From positions 217 to 5,446 of the forward strand of contig JAHDGO010000047.1 in the NCBI GenBank assembly GCA_020627605.1: 5,230 nucleotides of DNA, written 5' to 3'. The notes under the pieces are model-generated. The model saw only the letters and a program-made list of their open reading frames with translations, did not search any database and had not been told where the DNA came from. The translations under genes and the position numbers were made by a program. Shown here in pieces: positions 1-5,211 of this stretch. The first letter of the stretch is position 1, and each line of letters begins with the position of its first letter. The DNA is from Yoonia sp. (GTDB taxonomy: Bacteria; Pseudomonadota; Alphaproteobacteria; Rhodobacterales; Rhodobacteraceae).

Positions 1-235
1 ACCTGCTGTAGCTCTTATTGGTTCAATCATCGCCATATTTTGACCTAGTCTTTTCGGAGTTGTAGGAATGAGTCGCCTTTGAGTCAAAGCTCAAGCGGCC
101 ATTCGTTCAACACGCAGCATCGGTTGCTTTATGTTCTCTCCCACCCTTCACCGCGCTTTGCCCGAAAGGCAGCTTATTGGCTTGCACGGCCGTTGCGCAT
201 CACAGCATATTGGCCAACCCACAAACAATTCACGG
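1..235. other. Left-edge region without a supported gene
   Basis: No gene here has convincing support. The first 60 bases are about 42% G+C, clearly lower than the genes to the right. Two short readings run off the left edge. On the plus strand, bases 2-43 encode a hydrophobic tail (PAVALIGSIIAIF, then TGA) that could be the end of a membrane protein. On the minus strand, an ATG at 36-34 with an AGG seven bases upstream opens a 12-codon reading to the edge (MAMIEPIRATAG). They overlap, so at most one is likely real. Bases 66-104 hold an imperfect inverted repeat, listed separately. From 105 to 235 there are short palindromes (ACGGCCGT near 187-194, TTGGCCAA at 210-217) but no hairpin with a T-run, so no terminator for the methyltransferase can be named. 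Confidence 0.5.
66..104. repeat. Imperfect inverted repeat with GAATG/CATTC ends
   Basis: The outer ends GAATG (66-70) and CATTC (100-104) are exact inverses. Inside them CGC and TTGAG on the left mirror CTCAA and GCG on the right, around a loop of about six bases (84-89). The core CTTTGAGTCAAAG (77-89) is itself a perfect palindrome around G83. Two GAGTC sites (GANTC, the CcrM methylation target in alphaproteobacteria) lie at 70-74 and 81-85, 11 bp apart. The arms differ by two inserted bases and a few substitutions, so this could be a decayed repeat unit or hairpin. I recall similar GCGGCCATTCG-type fragments between genes of roseobacters but could not check this. Confidence 0.45.
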
Positions 236-1033
236 CTACCGCGTCGCAATCAGTGTCGCGAAAGCCTGATAGCCATAAAGCCGGTCCTCTGCGATGCGCC
301 GCTGGTATTCTTCGGCCAGCGCATCGGCCAGCCCTTGCCCGATATCGCCGCGCGTCACCATCACCTTGGCCGTCTCAACCACCCAGGGCAGCATTTGGTG
401 GTTGTCGCGGATCACGCGGCTGACCACGTCAAATGCATCAACGGTAAAGCCGCTGTCGCCAACCATCCCGCGCAGCCGCGCCACGACGTAAGGGTCGGTC
501 ACAAACTCTGTGATAAAGAACTGCGCAGAGGCGTGCAGCGGATCACCGGGGAAGTTGCCAAGTGTCGCCTTGGAAAAATCAGCATCGCAGACCACCAGAC
601 GGCCACCGGGTTTCAGCACGCGGCGCGCCTCGGCAATCAGGACCATCGGGTCAGGCACATGCGTCAGCACGGTGTGCATGATCAGGTGATCGGCACTGCC
701 ATCATCAAGCGGCAGGGCGCCGCCATCGGCCACTTCAAATGTCAGATTACCCAGTCCTGCCGCCCGCGCGCGCGCCTCGGCGACAAATCCCTTTGATGGT
801 TCAAACCCGGTGACCTTGCCGGGTGCCGCCTTTGCCGCGATCCGGCGGCTGACGGCACCTGCGCCTGCGCCGACCTCGACTGTCAGCGTCTCTGGCCCAA
901 ACGACAGTGCCCCCAGATAGGTCGCCACGATCTGTTCCATCGTCGGGTCGCTTTGTCTTGCGTCCATCGAGTCTGCGAAGGCTTTGATAAAATCGGCCCC
1001 CGCCGCATCAACGTCCTGAAATGGGTCGGCCAT
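236..1033 (-). CDS. Class I SAM-dependent methyltransferase
   Basis: A cytosolic methyltransferase of 265 residues with the UbiE/Methyltransf_11-type Rossmann fold, expected to transfer a methyl group from S-adenosylmethionine. The glycine-rich SAM-binding motif I is VEVGAGAGA at residues 53-60. The acidic residue ending strand 2 is E78 in GFEPS. The motif around D103 (ADGGALPLDDGSADH) is followed by a hydrophobic strand and THVPDP (124-129), then LKPGGRLVV at 140-148, the usual post-II loop. The N-terminal PFQDVDAAG stretch recalls a subgroup of these enzymes that starts with a short helical cap. The substrate cannot be read from the sequence: small molecule, quinone-like or other acceptors are all possible. 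I chose the ATG at 1033 because AAGGGGGAG lies just upstream. An in-frame ATG at 1090 adds 19 residues without family character. The gene is divergent from the DUF1992 gene and appears to stand alone. Confidence 0.85.
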   Translation of the reverse strand: MADPFQDVDAAGADFIKAFADSMDARQSDPTMEQIVATYLGALSFGPETLTVEVGAGAGAVSRRIAAKAAPGKVTGFEPSKGFVAEARARAAGLGNLTFEVADGGALPLDDGSADHLIMHTVLTHVPDPMVLIAEARRVLKPGGRLVVCDADFSKATLGNFPGDPLHASAQFFITEFVTDPYVVARLRGMVGDSGFTVDAFDVVSRVIRDNHQMLPWVVETAKVMVTRGDIGQGLADALAEEYQRRIAEDRLYGYQAFATLIATR

Positions 1034-1037
1034 ATCT

Positions 1038-1046
1038 CTCCCCCTT
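1038..1046 (-). promoter_or_regulatory. Ribosome binding site of the methyltransferase
   Basis: On the minus strand AAGGGGGAG ends four bases before the ATG at 1033. This strong purine-rich site decides the start against the in-frame ATG at 1090. Confidence 0.7.
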
Positions 1047-1079
1047 ACGCCACCTTGCTCCACCATAGGGCCAACCGAT

Positions 1080-1109
1080 TTGAAAATCACGCTTCCCTTG
1101 TGCGATAAC
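1080..1109 (+). promoter_or_regulatory. Candidate sigma-70 promoter for the DUF1992 gene
   Basis: TTGAAA (1080-1085) resembles a -35 box. After 18 bases comes GATAAC (1104-1109), four of six matches to TATAAT, preceded by TGC so that it reads as an extended -10. Transcription would start near 1116. That would leave the AGGA at 1110-1113 outside the mRNA and favour the ATG at 1141 over 1126. This is inference from consensus matching only. Confidence 0.35.
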
Positions 1110-1140
1110 AGGACTGCAAACGCCCATGAGAGAGCTCAGC

Positions 1141-1455
1141 ATGCACCACCCGCTGTCCAGTCTGATTGACCAGATTGTCGCCAACGCCGAACGGCGCGGC
1201 GATTTCAAGGACTTGCCCGGTGCTGGCAAACCCCTGCCGCATCTGGATGATCCACAAAACGCCGTCCTGAACCGGATGATGAAAGAGGCCGACGCCAAAT
1301 CGCCGGTCATTGTCCTGCGCCGCCAGATCCTTGAGGCGCATGAAAGGCTCAAAGGGCTGACAGATGAAGCAGCGCGCAAGGTCGAAATGGCGCGGCTCGC
1401 CGATCTGCAGATGAAACTTGCGATCGAAATGGAAGCGTTCCGCAAATACGGTTAG
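1141..1455 (+). CDS. DUF1992 (DnaJ-C28-like conserved domain) protein
   Basis: A small soluble protein of 104 residues consisting of little more than the DUF1992 domain, also found in eukaryotic DNAJC28 and in E. coli YhdN. The signature is GDFKDLPGAGKPL at residues 20-32, after an amphipathic helix (LIDQIVANAERRG, 8-20). Then follow NAVLNRMMKEA (40-50), RRQILEAHERLKG (60-72) and a charged helix to the end. There is no J domain, membrane segment or signal peptide. The molecular role of bacterial DUF1992 proteins is not established as far as I know, so no function is given. Two in-frame ATGs exist, at 1126 and 1141. I prefer 1141 because GAGAGAG (1128-1134) sits six bases upstream and the family signature then falls at the usual distance from the N terminus. 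Starting at 1126 adds MRELS. The stop lies nine bases from that of the convergent hxlR gene. Confidence 0.85.
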   Translation: MHHPLSSLIDQIVANAERRGDFKDLPGAGKPLPHLDDPQNAVLNRMMKEADAKSPVIVLRRQILEAHERLKGLTDEAARKVEMARLADLQMKLAIEMEAFRKYG

Positions 1456-1464
1456 GCCATTCTA

Positions 1465-1800
1465 CTACGCTGTGGGCGGTGGCCCCAGTCGCTCCAGATC
1501 ATCCATCACCGCCATGAACTTGCGGCCATAAGGTGTGACCGCATATTCGACACGCGGTGGAACCTCGGCATAGGTTGCCTTGCTGATCAGACCGTATTCC
1601 AGATTGCGACGCAGGCAGTCGTTCAGCACTTTGGTGGTCAGTCCCTCGACACTGCGTACCATCTCTCCGGGGCGATTGATCCCTTCATCCAGCAGCTGAA
1701 AAACGGTCAGAGACCATTTGCAGCCGCAAATGCGATGTATGATCTCTGCAGAGGCTGGCGGCAGGACACGTCGCGCAATTTTCTTTGTCTGCAAAACCAT
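1465..1800 (-). CDS. HxlR-family winged helix-turn-helix regulator
   Basis: A compact DNA-binding protein of 111 residues, which is one HxlR/DUF24 domain and is expected to bind DNA as a dimer. Family hallmarks are GCKWSLTVFQLLDEG (26-40), RPGEM (43-47), the recognition-helix region GLTTKVLNDCLRRNLEYGLI (53-72) and the wing PPRVEYAVTPYGRKF (81-95). The common HxlR form of the first motif is GGKW; here it reads CGCKWS, with C25 and C27 two residues apart and a third cysteine, C62, in the recognition helix. Some HxlR proteins sense electrophiles or oxidants by cysteines, but usually at other positions, so redox sensing here is speculation. The ATG at 1800 has AAGG nine bases upstream; a TTG at 1803 directly before it is an alternative. 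The gene ends in tandem TAG stops. It is divergent from the SDR gene, which it probably regulates together with itself. Confidence 0.9.
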   Translation of the reverse strand: MVLQTKKIARRVLPPASAEIIHRICGCKWSLTVFQLLDEGINRPGEMVRSVEGLTTKVLNDCLRRNLEYGLISKATYAEVPPRVEYAVTPYGRKFMAVMDDLERLGPPPTA

Positions 1801-1811
1801 CAAGATGTACC

Positions 1812-1849
1812 TTTTGGTGCCTACCGTATCAAAAAGTGCCTACTTTTGA
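1812..1849. promoter_or_regulatory. Tandem palindromic operator candidate, HxlR/SDR intergenic region
   Basis: GTGCCTAC occurs at 1817-1824 and again at 1836-1843, so the centres are 19 bp apart, close to two DNA turns. Each copy is the middle of a dyad around GCCT. The first reads GGT-GCCT-ACC. The second reads AAAAGT-GCCT-ACTTTT (1832-1847), a perfect six-base inverted repeat that extends to TCAAAA...TTTTGA if one A is looped out. The left copy touches the hxlR ribosome binding site. The right arm of the second overlaps TTGAGC (1846-1851), a possible -35 box for the SDR gene, although no good -10 follows (GATAGA or TAGATA at best). A further weak dyad TATCT-N8-AGATA lies at 1856-1873. The placement suits a repressor controlling both genes; binding by this HxlR protein is inferred. 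Confidence 0.55.
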
Positions 1850-1897
1850 GCGGCTTATCTGTTCACATAGATAGACCTCCAGACAGTAAATCTCAAT

Positions 1898-1902
1898 GGA
1901 GG
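1898..1902 (+). promoter_or_regulatory. Ribosome binding site of the SDR gene
   Basis: GGAGG lies five bases before the ATG at 1908 and decides the start. The earlier in-frame ATG at 1896 overlaps this site and lacks one of its own. Confidence 0.8.
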
Positions 1903-1907
1903 CAACC

Positions 1908-2654
1908 ATGACAGCACATGCAATCATTAGCGGCGGATCAAGCGGGATCGGCCTTGCCACGGCCAAACTGCTGGCCGCAAAAGGCATCGCGACATCAATC
2001 ATCGGGCGCGATCAGGATAAACTGGACAGCGCCATTGCCGCATTGGGTGACGGTGCAACGGCTGTGCAGGCCGATCTGTCAACGCCCAGCGGCACCGAAA
2101 CAGCCGCCGCATATATTGCCGGGCTGGACAGCGTCACCCATTTCGTGAACGCCACAGGCTATTTCAATCCGAAGCCGTTTCTGGATCATGATGCGGCTGA
2201 CTACGACACTTACATGAACCTTAACCGGTCAGGGTTCTTCCTGTCGCAGGCCGCGGCCAAACGCATGGCTGACGCCGGGCAAGGTGCCATCGTGCATGTG
2301 GGGTCCATGTGGGCACATCAGGCGGTCAAGGCGACGCCATCATCGGCCTATTCAATGGCCAAGGCAGGGATTCACGCCCTGACCCAACATATGGCAATTG
2401 AGTTGGCCGACCATGGCATCCGCGTGAACGCCGTGGCCCCGGCCGTTGTGCGCACACCGATCTACCGGGCGTTTGTGCCTGATGACGCGATGGATGCCAC
2501 GCTGGCCAGCTTTGACGGATTCCACCCCATTGGCCGGATCGGCGAGCCTGACGATGTCGCCAGGGTCATCGCCTTTCTGCTGGATCACAGTGCCGACTGG
2601 GTCACCGGTGCGGTCTGGGATGTTGATGGCGGCGTCATGGCCGGACGCAACTGA
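1908..2654 (+). CDS. Short-chain dehydrogenase/reductase (classical SDR)
   Basis: A cytosolic NAD(P)-dependent oxidoreductase of 248 residues, a typical length for the classical SDR family. The coenzyme motif is SGGSSGIG (8-15). R34 at the end of strand 2 (IIGRD) suggests NADP(H) preference. DL (56-57) and NATG (81-84, a variant of NNAG) follow. The catalytic set is N106 in NRSGFF, S133 in VHVGSMWA, and Y148/K152 in the YSMAK motif. After the active site, [11 protein letters not shown] (174-184) has alanine where most members have the glycine of the PG motif. The end carries VWDVDGG (236-242). All catalytic residues are present, so the enzyme should be active, but the substrate cannot be told. 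The divergent HxlR gene suggests induction by a small, perhaps reactive, carbonyl or quinone-like compound; this is inference. The stop is three bases from that of the convergent helicase gene. Confidence 0.92.
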   Translation: MTAHAIISGGSSGIGLATAKLLAAKGIATSIIGRDQDKLDSAIAALGDGATAVQADLSTPSGTETAAAYIAGLDSVTHFVNATGYFNPKPFLDHDAADYDTYMNLNRSGFFLSQAAAKRMADAGQGAIVHVGSMWAHQAVKATPSSAYSMAKAGIHALTQHMAIELADHGIRVNAVAPAVVRTPIYRAFVPDDAMDATLASFDGFHPIGRIGEPDDVARVIAFLLDHSADWVTGAVWDVDGGVMAGRN

Positions 2655-2657
2655 TCC

Positions 2658-3962
2658 TCAGGCGGCCTTGGGGCCTTTGCCCCGGGGCCGCCGCCGTTTC
2701 TGCCCGCCACCGGGTTTGCCGCCACCCGGCTTGCCACCGGCGCGCGGCGCGCTGTTGCGGTTGCCACCGCCCCCGCCCCCGCGTCGTCCGCCGCCGCCGC
2801 CGCCATTTGGCCGCTTCTTCTGACCTGGCTGGATTTCCCACGGGCGACCTGAGGCGACGGGAATGCTGTCCTTCATCGCCTTTTCGATATCCTGCAACTC
2901 GATCATTTCATCGGGGGCAACCAGTGCCACCGCAGACCCATCAGCACCAGCGCGCGCGGTGCGCCCGATCCGGTGGACATAGTTTTCGGCGACATTGGGC
3001 AGATCGTAGTTGTAGACAAAACGCACGTCGGGGATATCCAGTCCCCGCGCTGCCACATCGGTGGCCACAAGCACGCGCACTTTGCCAGCCTTGAAGGCCT
3101 CCAGCGCGCGCTGCCGCTGTCCCTGACTTTTGTTGCCGTGGATAGAGGCCGCGGCAAAGCCCTTCTTTTCCAGCACTTTCGACAGCTTTTCGCAGCCGTG
3201 TTTGGTGCGGCCAAAGACGATGGCGAGTTCATCGCGGTGTTTGTCCAAAAGCTCGACCAGCAGATCGGTCTTGGCCGCCTGGGCCACGAAATGTACTGAC
3301 TGATTGATCTTTTTGACGGCCTGTCCCGGCGGGTTGACCTGCACACGGACAGGATCATTCAGGTAAGTGCCAGCCAGCTCGCTCATCAGTTTTGGCATGG
3401 TGGCAGAGAACATCATCGTCTGCCGGTCTTTCGCCAAGAGCGGGGCAATCTGGCGCAGCGCATGGATAAAGCCCATGTCGAGCATCTGGTCAGCCTCGTC
3501 CAGCACCAGATAGATGGTTTCATCCAGACGCACCGCGCGGCGATCGAGCAGGTCGATCAGACGTCCTGGCGTGGCGACCAAAAGGTCAACGCCACCGGCC
3601 AGCCGCTTGGTTTGCGCAACAATCCCCGCGCCGCCGACAACCAGCGCCACTTTCAGGTGGCTGCCCTTGGTATAGGCGGTCAGATTGTCAGAGATTTGCT
3701 TGGCCAGTTCACGCGTTGGCGCAAGGATCAGGCCGCGCACTGTTTTGGGGTTGGGTTTGACCCCCGCCTTCATCAGCGCATGGATCATTGGCAGACCAAA
3801 GGCCGCGGTCTTGCCTGTGCCTGTCTGTGCCAGCCCCATGACATCGCGGCCATTCATGGCGTGCGGAATGGCCTGGGTCTGGATCGGGGTGGGATCGGTG
3901 ATCCCCTGTTCTTTGAGTACGTTAATCAGTCGGGGCGCAAGGCCCAGCATGTCAAAATCCAT
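2658..3962 (-). CDS. rhlE: DEAD-box ATP-dependent RNA helicase, RhlE-like
   Basis: An RNA helicase of 434 residues that unwinds RNA duplexes at the cost of ATP, with likely roles in ribosome assembly, RNA turnover or cold adaptation. All motifs are intact: Q motif with F3 and TPIQTQAIP (25-33), motif I AQTGTGKT (45-52), Ia APTREL (81-86), Ib TPGR (131-134), II DEAD (155-158), III SAT (186-188), IV AIVFGRTK (247-254), V ATDVAARGLDI (300-310) and VI HRIGRTARAG (330-339). After the core (to about 375) comes a disordered basic tail rich in Gly, Arg and Lys (380-434), with runs of six glycines and a repeated KPGGG, typical of RNA-binding tails in RhlE proteins. The ATG at 3962 has AAGGA nine bases upstream. 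The choice of rhlE over other DEAD-box paralogues rests on the short core and the tail type, so the symbol is less certain than the family. Confidence 0.92.
   Translation of the reverse strand: MDFDMLGLAPRLINVLKEQGITDPTPIQTQAIPHAMNGRDVMGLAQTGTGKTAAFGLPMIHALMKAGVKPNPKTVRGLILAPTRELAKQISDNLTAYTKGSHLKVALVVGGAGIVAQTKRLAGGVDLLVATPGRLIDLLDRRAVRLDETIYLVLDEADQMLDMGFIHALRQIAPLLAKDRQTMMFSATMPKLMSELAGTYLNDPVRVQVNPPGQAVKKINQSVHFVAQAAKTDLLVELLDKHRDELAIVFGRTKHGCEKLSKVLEKKGFAAASIHGNKSQGQRQRALEAFKAGKVRVLVATDVAARGLDIPDVRFVYNYDLPNVAENYVHRIGRTARAGADGSAVALVAPDEMIELQDIEKAMKDSIPVASGRPWEIQPGQKKRPNGGGGGGRRGGGGGGNRNSAPRAGGKPGGGKPGGGQKRRRPRGKGPKAA
2788..2804. repeat. (CCG)n trinucleotide repeat in the helicase tail
   Basis: Five CCG units plus CC on the plus strand, read as GGC glycine codons (residues 387-391) by the helicase gene. 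Flanking C-rich DNA (2766-2780) encodes the second glycine run. A change in repeat number by whole units would only alter the glycine count. Confidence 0.7.
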
Positions 3963-3989
3963 TGACGATTATCCTTCTGGCGCGGGCCA

Positions 3990-4019
3990 GCGGTCCGCAT
4001 GTCTTTATCGGACCACCGC
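3990..4019 (-). promoter_or_regulatory. Hairpin in the likely 5' leader of the helicase mRNA
   Basis: GCGGTCCG (3990-3997) pairs with CGGACC (4009-4014), and after a two-base bulge with the following CGC, leaving an 11-base loop. It lies 13 bases ahead of the helicase ribosome binding site, so it would be in the untranslated leader if transcription starts beyond 4020. RNA helicase leaders often carry control structures, but a function here is only inferred. Confidence 0.35.
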
Positions 4020-4289
4020 GATTGCGATGATCCCTTGCAAGGTTGCGCCAATATGCTGACAGCCCAAACCGCATTGCCCGGGCGCCGATCTGGCGCGGGA
4101 CCCCTGCGTGATGTGGGAACCTGAGTGGTATGCACGACGCACTGTGCGCATCATCATGGTGCGCGCTGCTCACGCGGCAGCCTTGCGTCGGTTGGGGATC
4201 AGATGCGCCTTTGCATGGTCCCTGTCAAGGGGCGCAGAAAAGAAGGTGCCGGGCCGTCACACGCGCTTTCGCTCAGGCAGGTGGCCCCA

Positions 4290-4295
4290 TATAAG
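4290..4295 (+). promoter_or_regulatory. Candidate -10 box for mipZ
   Basis: TATAAG matches TATAAT at five of six positions. Transcription would begin near 4302, 25 bases before the GTG start at 4327. The region 17-18 bases upstream (TTTCGC) is a poor -35, so either an activator or another sigma factor would be needed, or the match is chance. Confidence 0.35.
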
Positions 4296-4326
4296 GGCGC
4301 AAAGAAAAAGACCGGGGGCCAAAGCA

Positions 4327-5136
4327 GTGGCGCATATCATCGTGGTCGGCAACGAAAAGGGCGGTGCCGGCAAATCAACTGTGTCGATGCATGTGGCCAC
4401 GGCGCTGGCCCGCATGGACCACCGGGTCGCGACACTGGACCTTGATCTGCGACAGATCACGCTGGGGCGCTATCTGGCCAACCGCCGGACGTTTCTGGAA
4501 AAAGAGGGGCTGGATTTGCCCACCCCCGCCTATTTCGAATTGCCTCAGGTTGACCCGGCCACCGTCGCCGAAGGCGAAAACGCGATGGACCAACGGCTTT
4601 ATGCCGCTGTGGCACAGATGGATGATGCGGCTGATTTCATCCTGATCGACTGTCCGGGGTCGCACACCCGGCTAAGCCAGGTCGCGCATTCGCTGGCTGA
4701 TACGCTGGTCACACCGCTGAACGACAGTTTCGTCGATTTCGATCTGCTCGCCCATGTCGACACCGACGGGGAAGAGGTCACGGGCCCCTCTGTCTATTCC
4801 GAAATGGTGTGGAACGCGCGGCAACTGCGCGCCCAGTCCGGCATGAAACCGATCGATTGGCTGGTGCTGCGCAACCGCGTCGGGTCGCAGGCCATGGTCA
4901 ACAAGGAAAAGATGCAGCGCGTGATCACCACCCTGGCCAAGCGGATCGGCTTTCGTACCGCCCCCGGCTTTCATGAACGCGTGATCTTTCGTGAACTTTT
5001 TCCCCGTGGTCTGACCCTGCTGGACCTGCGCGATATCGGGGTCACACAGCTTAGCATGTCGCATGTCGCCGCCCGGCAGGAATTGCGCGATCTGGTCAAG
5101 GCGCTGAACCTGCCAGGTGTGACCCCGGACTTTTGA
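4327..5136 (+). CDS. mipZ: MipZ, division-plane positioning ATPase (ParA/MinD type)
   Basis: A 269-residue P-loop ATPase that in Caulobacter binds ParB near the chromosome origin, forms polar gradients as an ATP dimer on DNA and blocks FtsZ assembly away from midcell. The N terminus IIVVGNEKGGAGKST (4-18) is the deviant Walker A with signature lysine K11 and K16. Walker A' is DLDLRQ (38-43), where D40 should match the hydrolysis residue D42 of Caulobacter MipZ and G8 its dimer-interface G10. Walker B is FILIDCPG (104-111). MipZ-specific stretches are TPLNDSFVDFDLL (129-141), DWLVLRNR (177-184), KRIGFR (205-210), RVIFRELFPRGLTLLDL (218-234) and AARQELRDL (248-256). I chose the GTG at 4327 because the family motif begins four residues on and a TATAAG box sits upstream. 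The ribosome site is weak (GGGGG, eight bases upstream). No parAB genes are next to it. Confidence 0.95.
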   Translation: MAHIIVVGNEKGGAGKSTVSMHVATALARMDHRVATLDLDLRQITLGRYLANRRTFLEKEGLDLPTPAYFELPQVDPATVAEGENAMDQRLYAAVAQMDDAADFILIDCPGSHTRLSQVAHSLADTLVTPLNDSFVDFDLLAHVDTDGEEVTGPSVYSEMVWNARQLRAQSGMKPIDWLVLRNRVGSQAMVNKEKMQRVITTLAKRIGFRTAPGFHERVIFRELFPRGLTLLDLRDIGVTQLSMSHVAARQELRDLVKALNLPGVTPDF

Positions 5137-5200
5137 TAGACGAGTCCTCAAAAGCCGCTTTTCGTCACGGGACCGCCCCCATAGGGTAGACGCAAACCAG

Positions 5201-5205
5201 GGAGG
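5201..5205 (+). promoter_or_regulatory. Ribosome binding site of the gene entering at the right edge
   Basis: GGAGG, within AGGGAGGG, lies six bases before the ATG at 5212. It is the strongest site in the window together with that of the SDR gene and is the main evidence that a gene begins here. Confidence 0.65.
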
Positions 5206-5211
5206 GTAAAC

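Larger units (their letters stand above)
3963..4326. other. Divergent control region between rhlE-like gene and mipZ
   Basis: This 364-bp stretch has no gene I can support. From left to right it holds the helicase ribosome binding site (AAGGA, 3976-3972 on the minus strand), a hairpin in the likely helicase leader (3990-4019), a GCGCC-GATCT-GGCGC dyad (4082-4096), a perfect palindrome CGCAC-T-GTGCG (4138-4148), a TGCGCC/GGCGCA dyad (4204-4209 and 4231-4236) and a TATAAG box (4290-4295). No dyad is followed by a T-run on either strand, so none is called a terminator. The mipZ frame is open upstream to 4108, but that part (rich in Arg, Ala and Trp) does not resemble MipZ. No convincing helicase promoter was found: TTGCAA at about 4041-4036 on the minus strand lacks a properly spaced -10. 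Confidence 0.6.

Noticed and set aside
79..423. Plus-strand open frame of 114 codons near the left edge
   Set aside because: Composition is Ser/Arg/Pro-rich as in GC-rich shadows, it has no ribosome site and its second half overlaps the methyltransferase.
131..796. Long open frame on the plus strand (221 codons)
   Set aside because: It lies almost entirely antisense to the methyltransferase, which has full family motifs. Its own translation has no recognisable domain and no good ribosome site.
1008..1445. Minus-strand open frame opposite the DUF1992 gene
   Set aside because: It is the antisense of a recognised domain and its translation (Ser/Arg-rich) resembles no family.
2446..2823. Plus-strand frame ending in a proline-rich stretch
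   Set aside because: The proline run is the opposite-strand reading of the helicase glycine tail, and the first part overlaps the SDR gene out of frame.
3462..3965. Plus-strand frame of 167 codons opposite the helicase N-terminal half
   Set aside because: It is the antisense of intact DEAD-box motifs, with no family character.
4077..4099. GC-rich hairpin as a terminator
   Set aside because: No T-run follows on either strand, and no gene ends nearby to need one.
4108..4326. mipZ reading extended to the ATG at 4108
   Set aside because: The added 73 residues do not look like any MipZ N terminus, and the Walker A region normally starts within the first residues.
4672..5151. Minus-strand frame of 159 codons opposite mipZ
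   Set aside because: It is an antisense shadow of the conserved MipZ C-terminal half.
5139..5166. Hairpin after mipZ as an intrinsic terminator
   Set aside because: The stem is AT-rich and interrupted by a six-base bulge, and no T-run follows the right arm.
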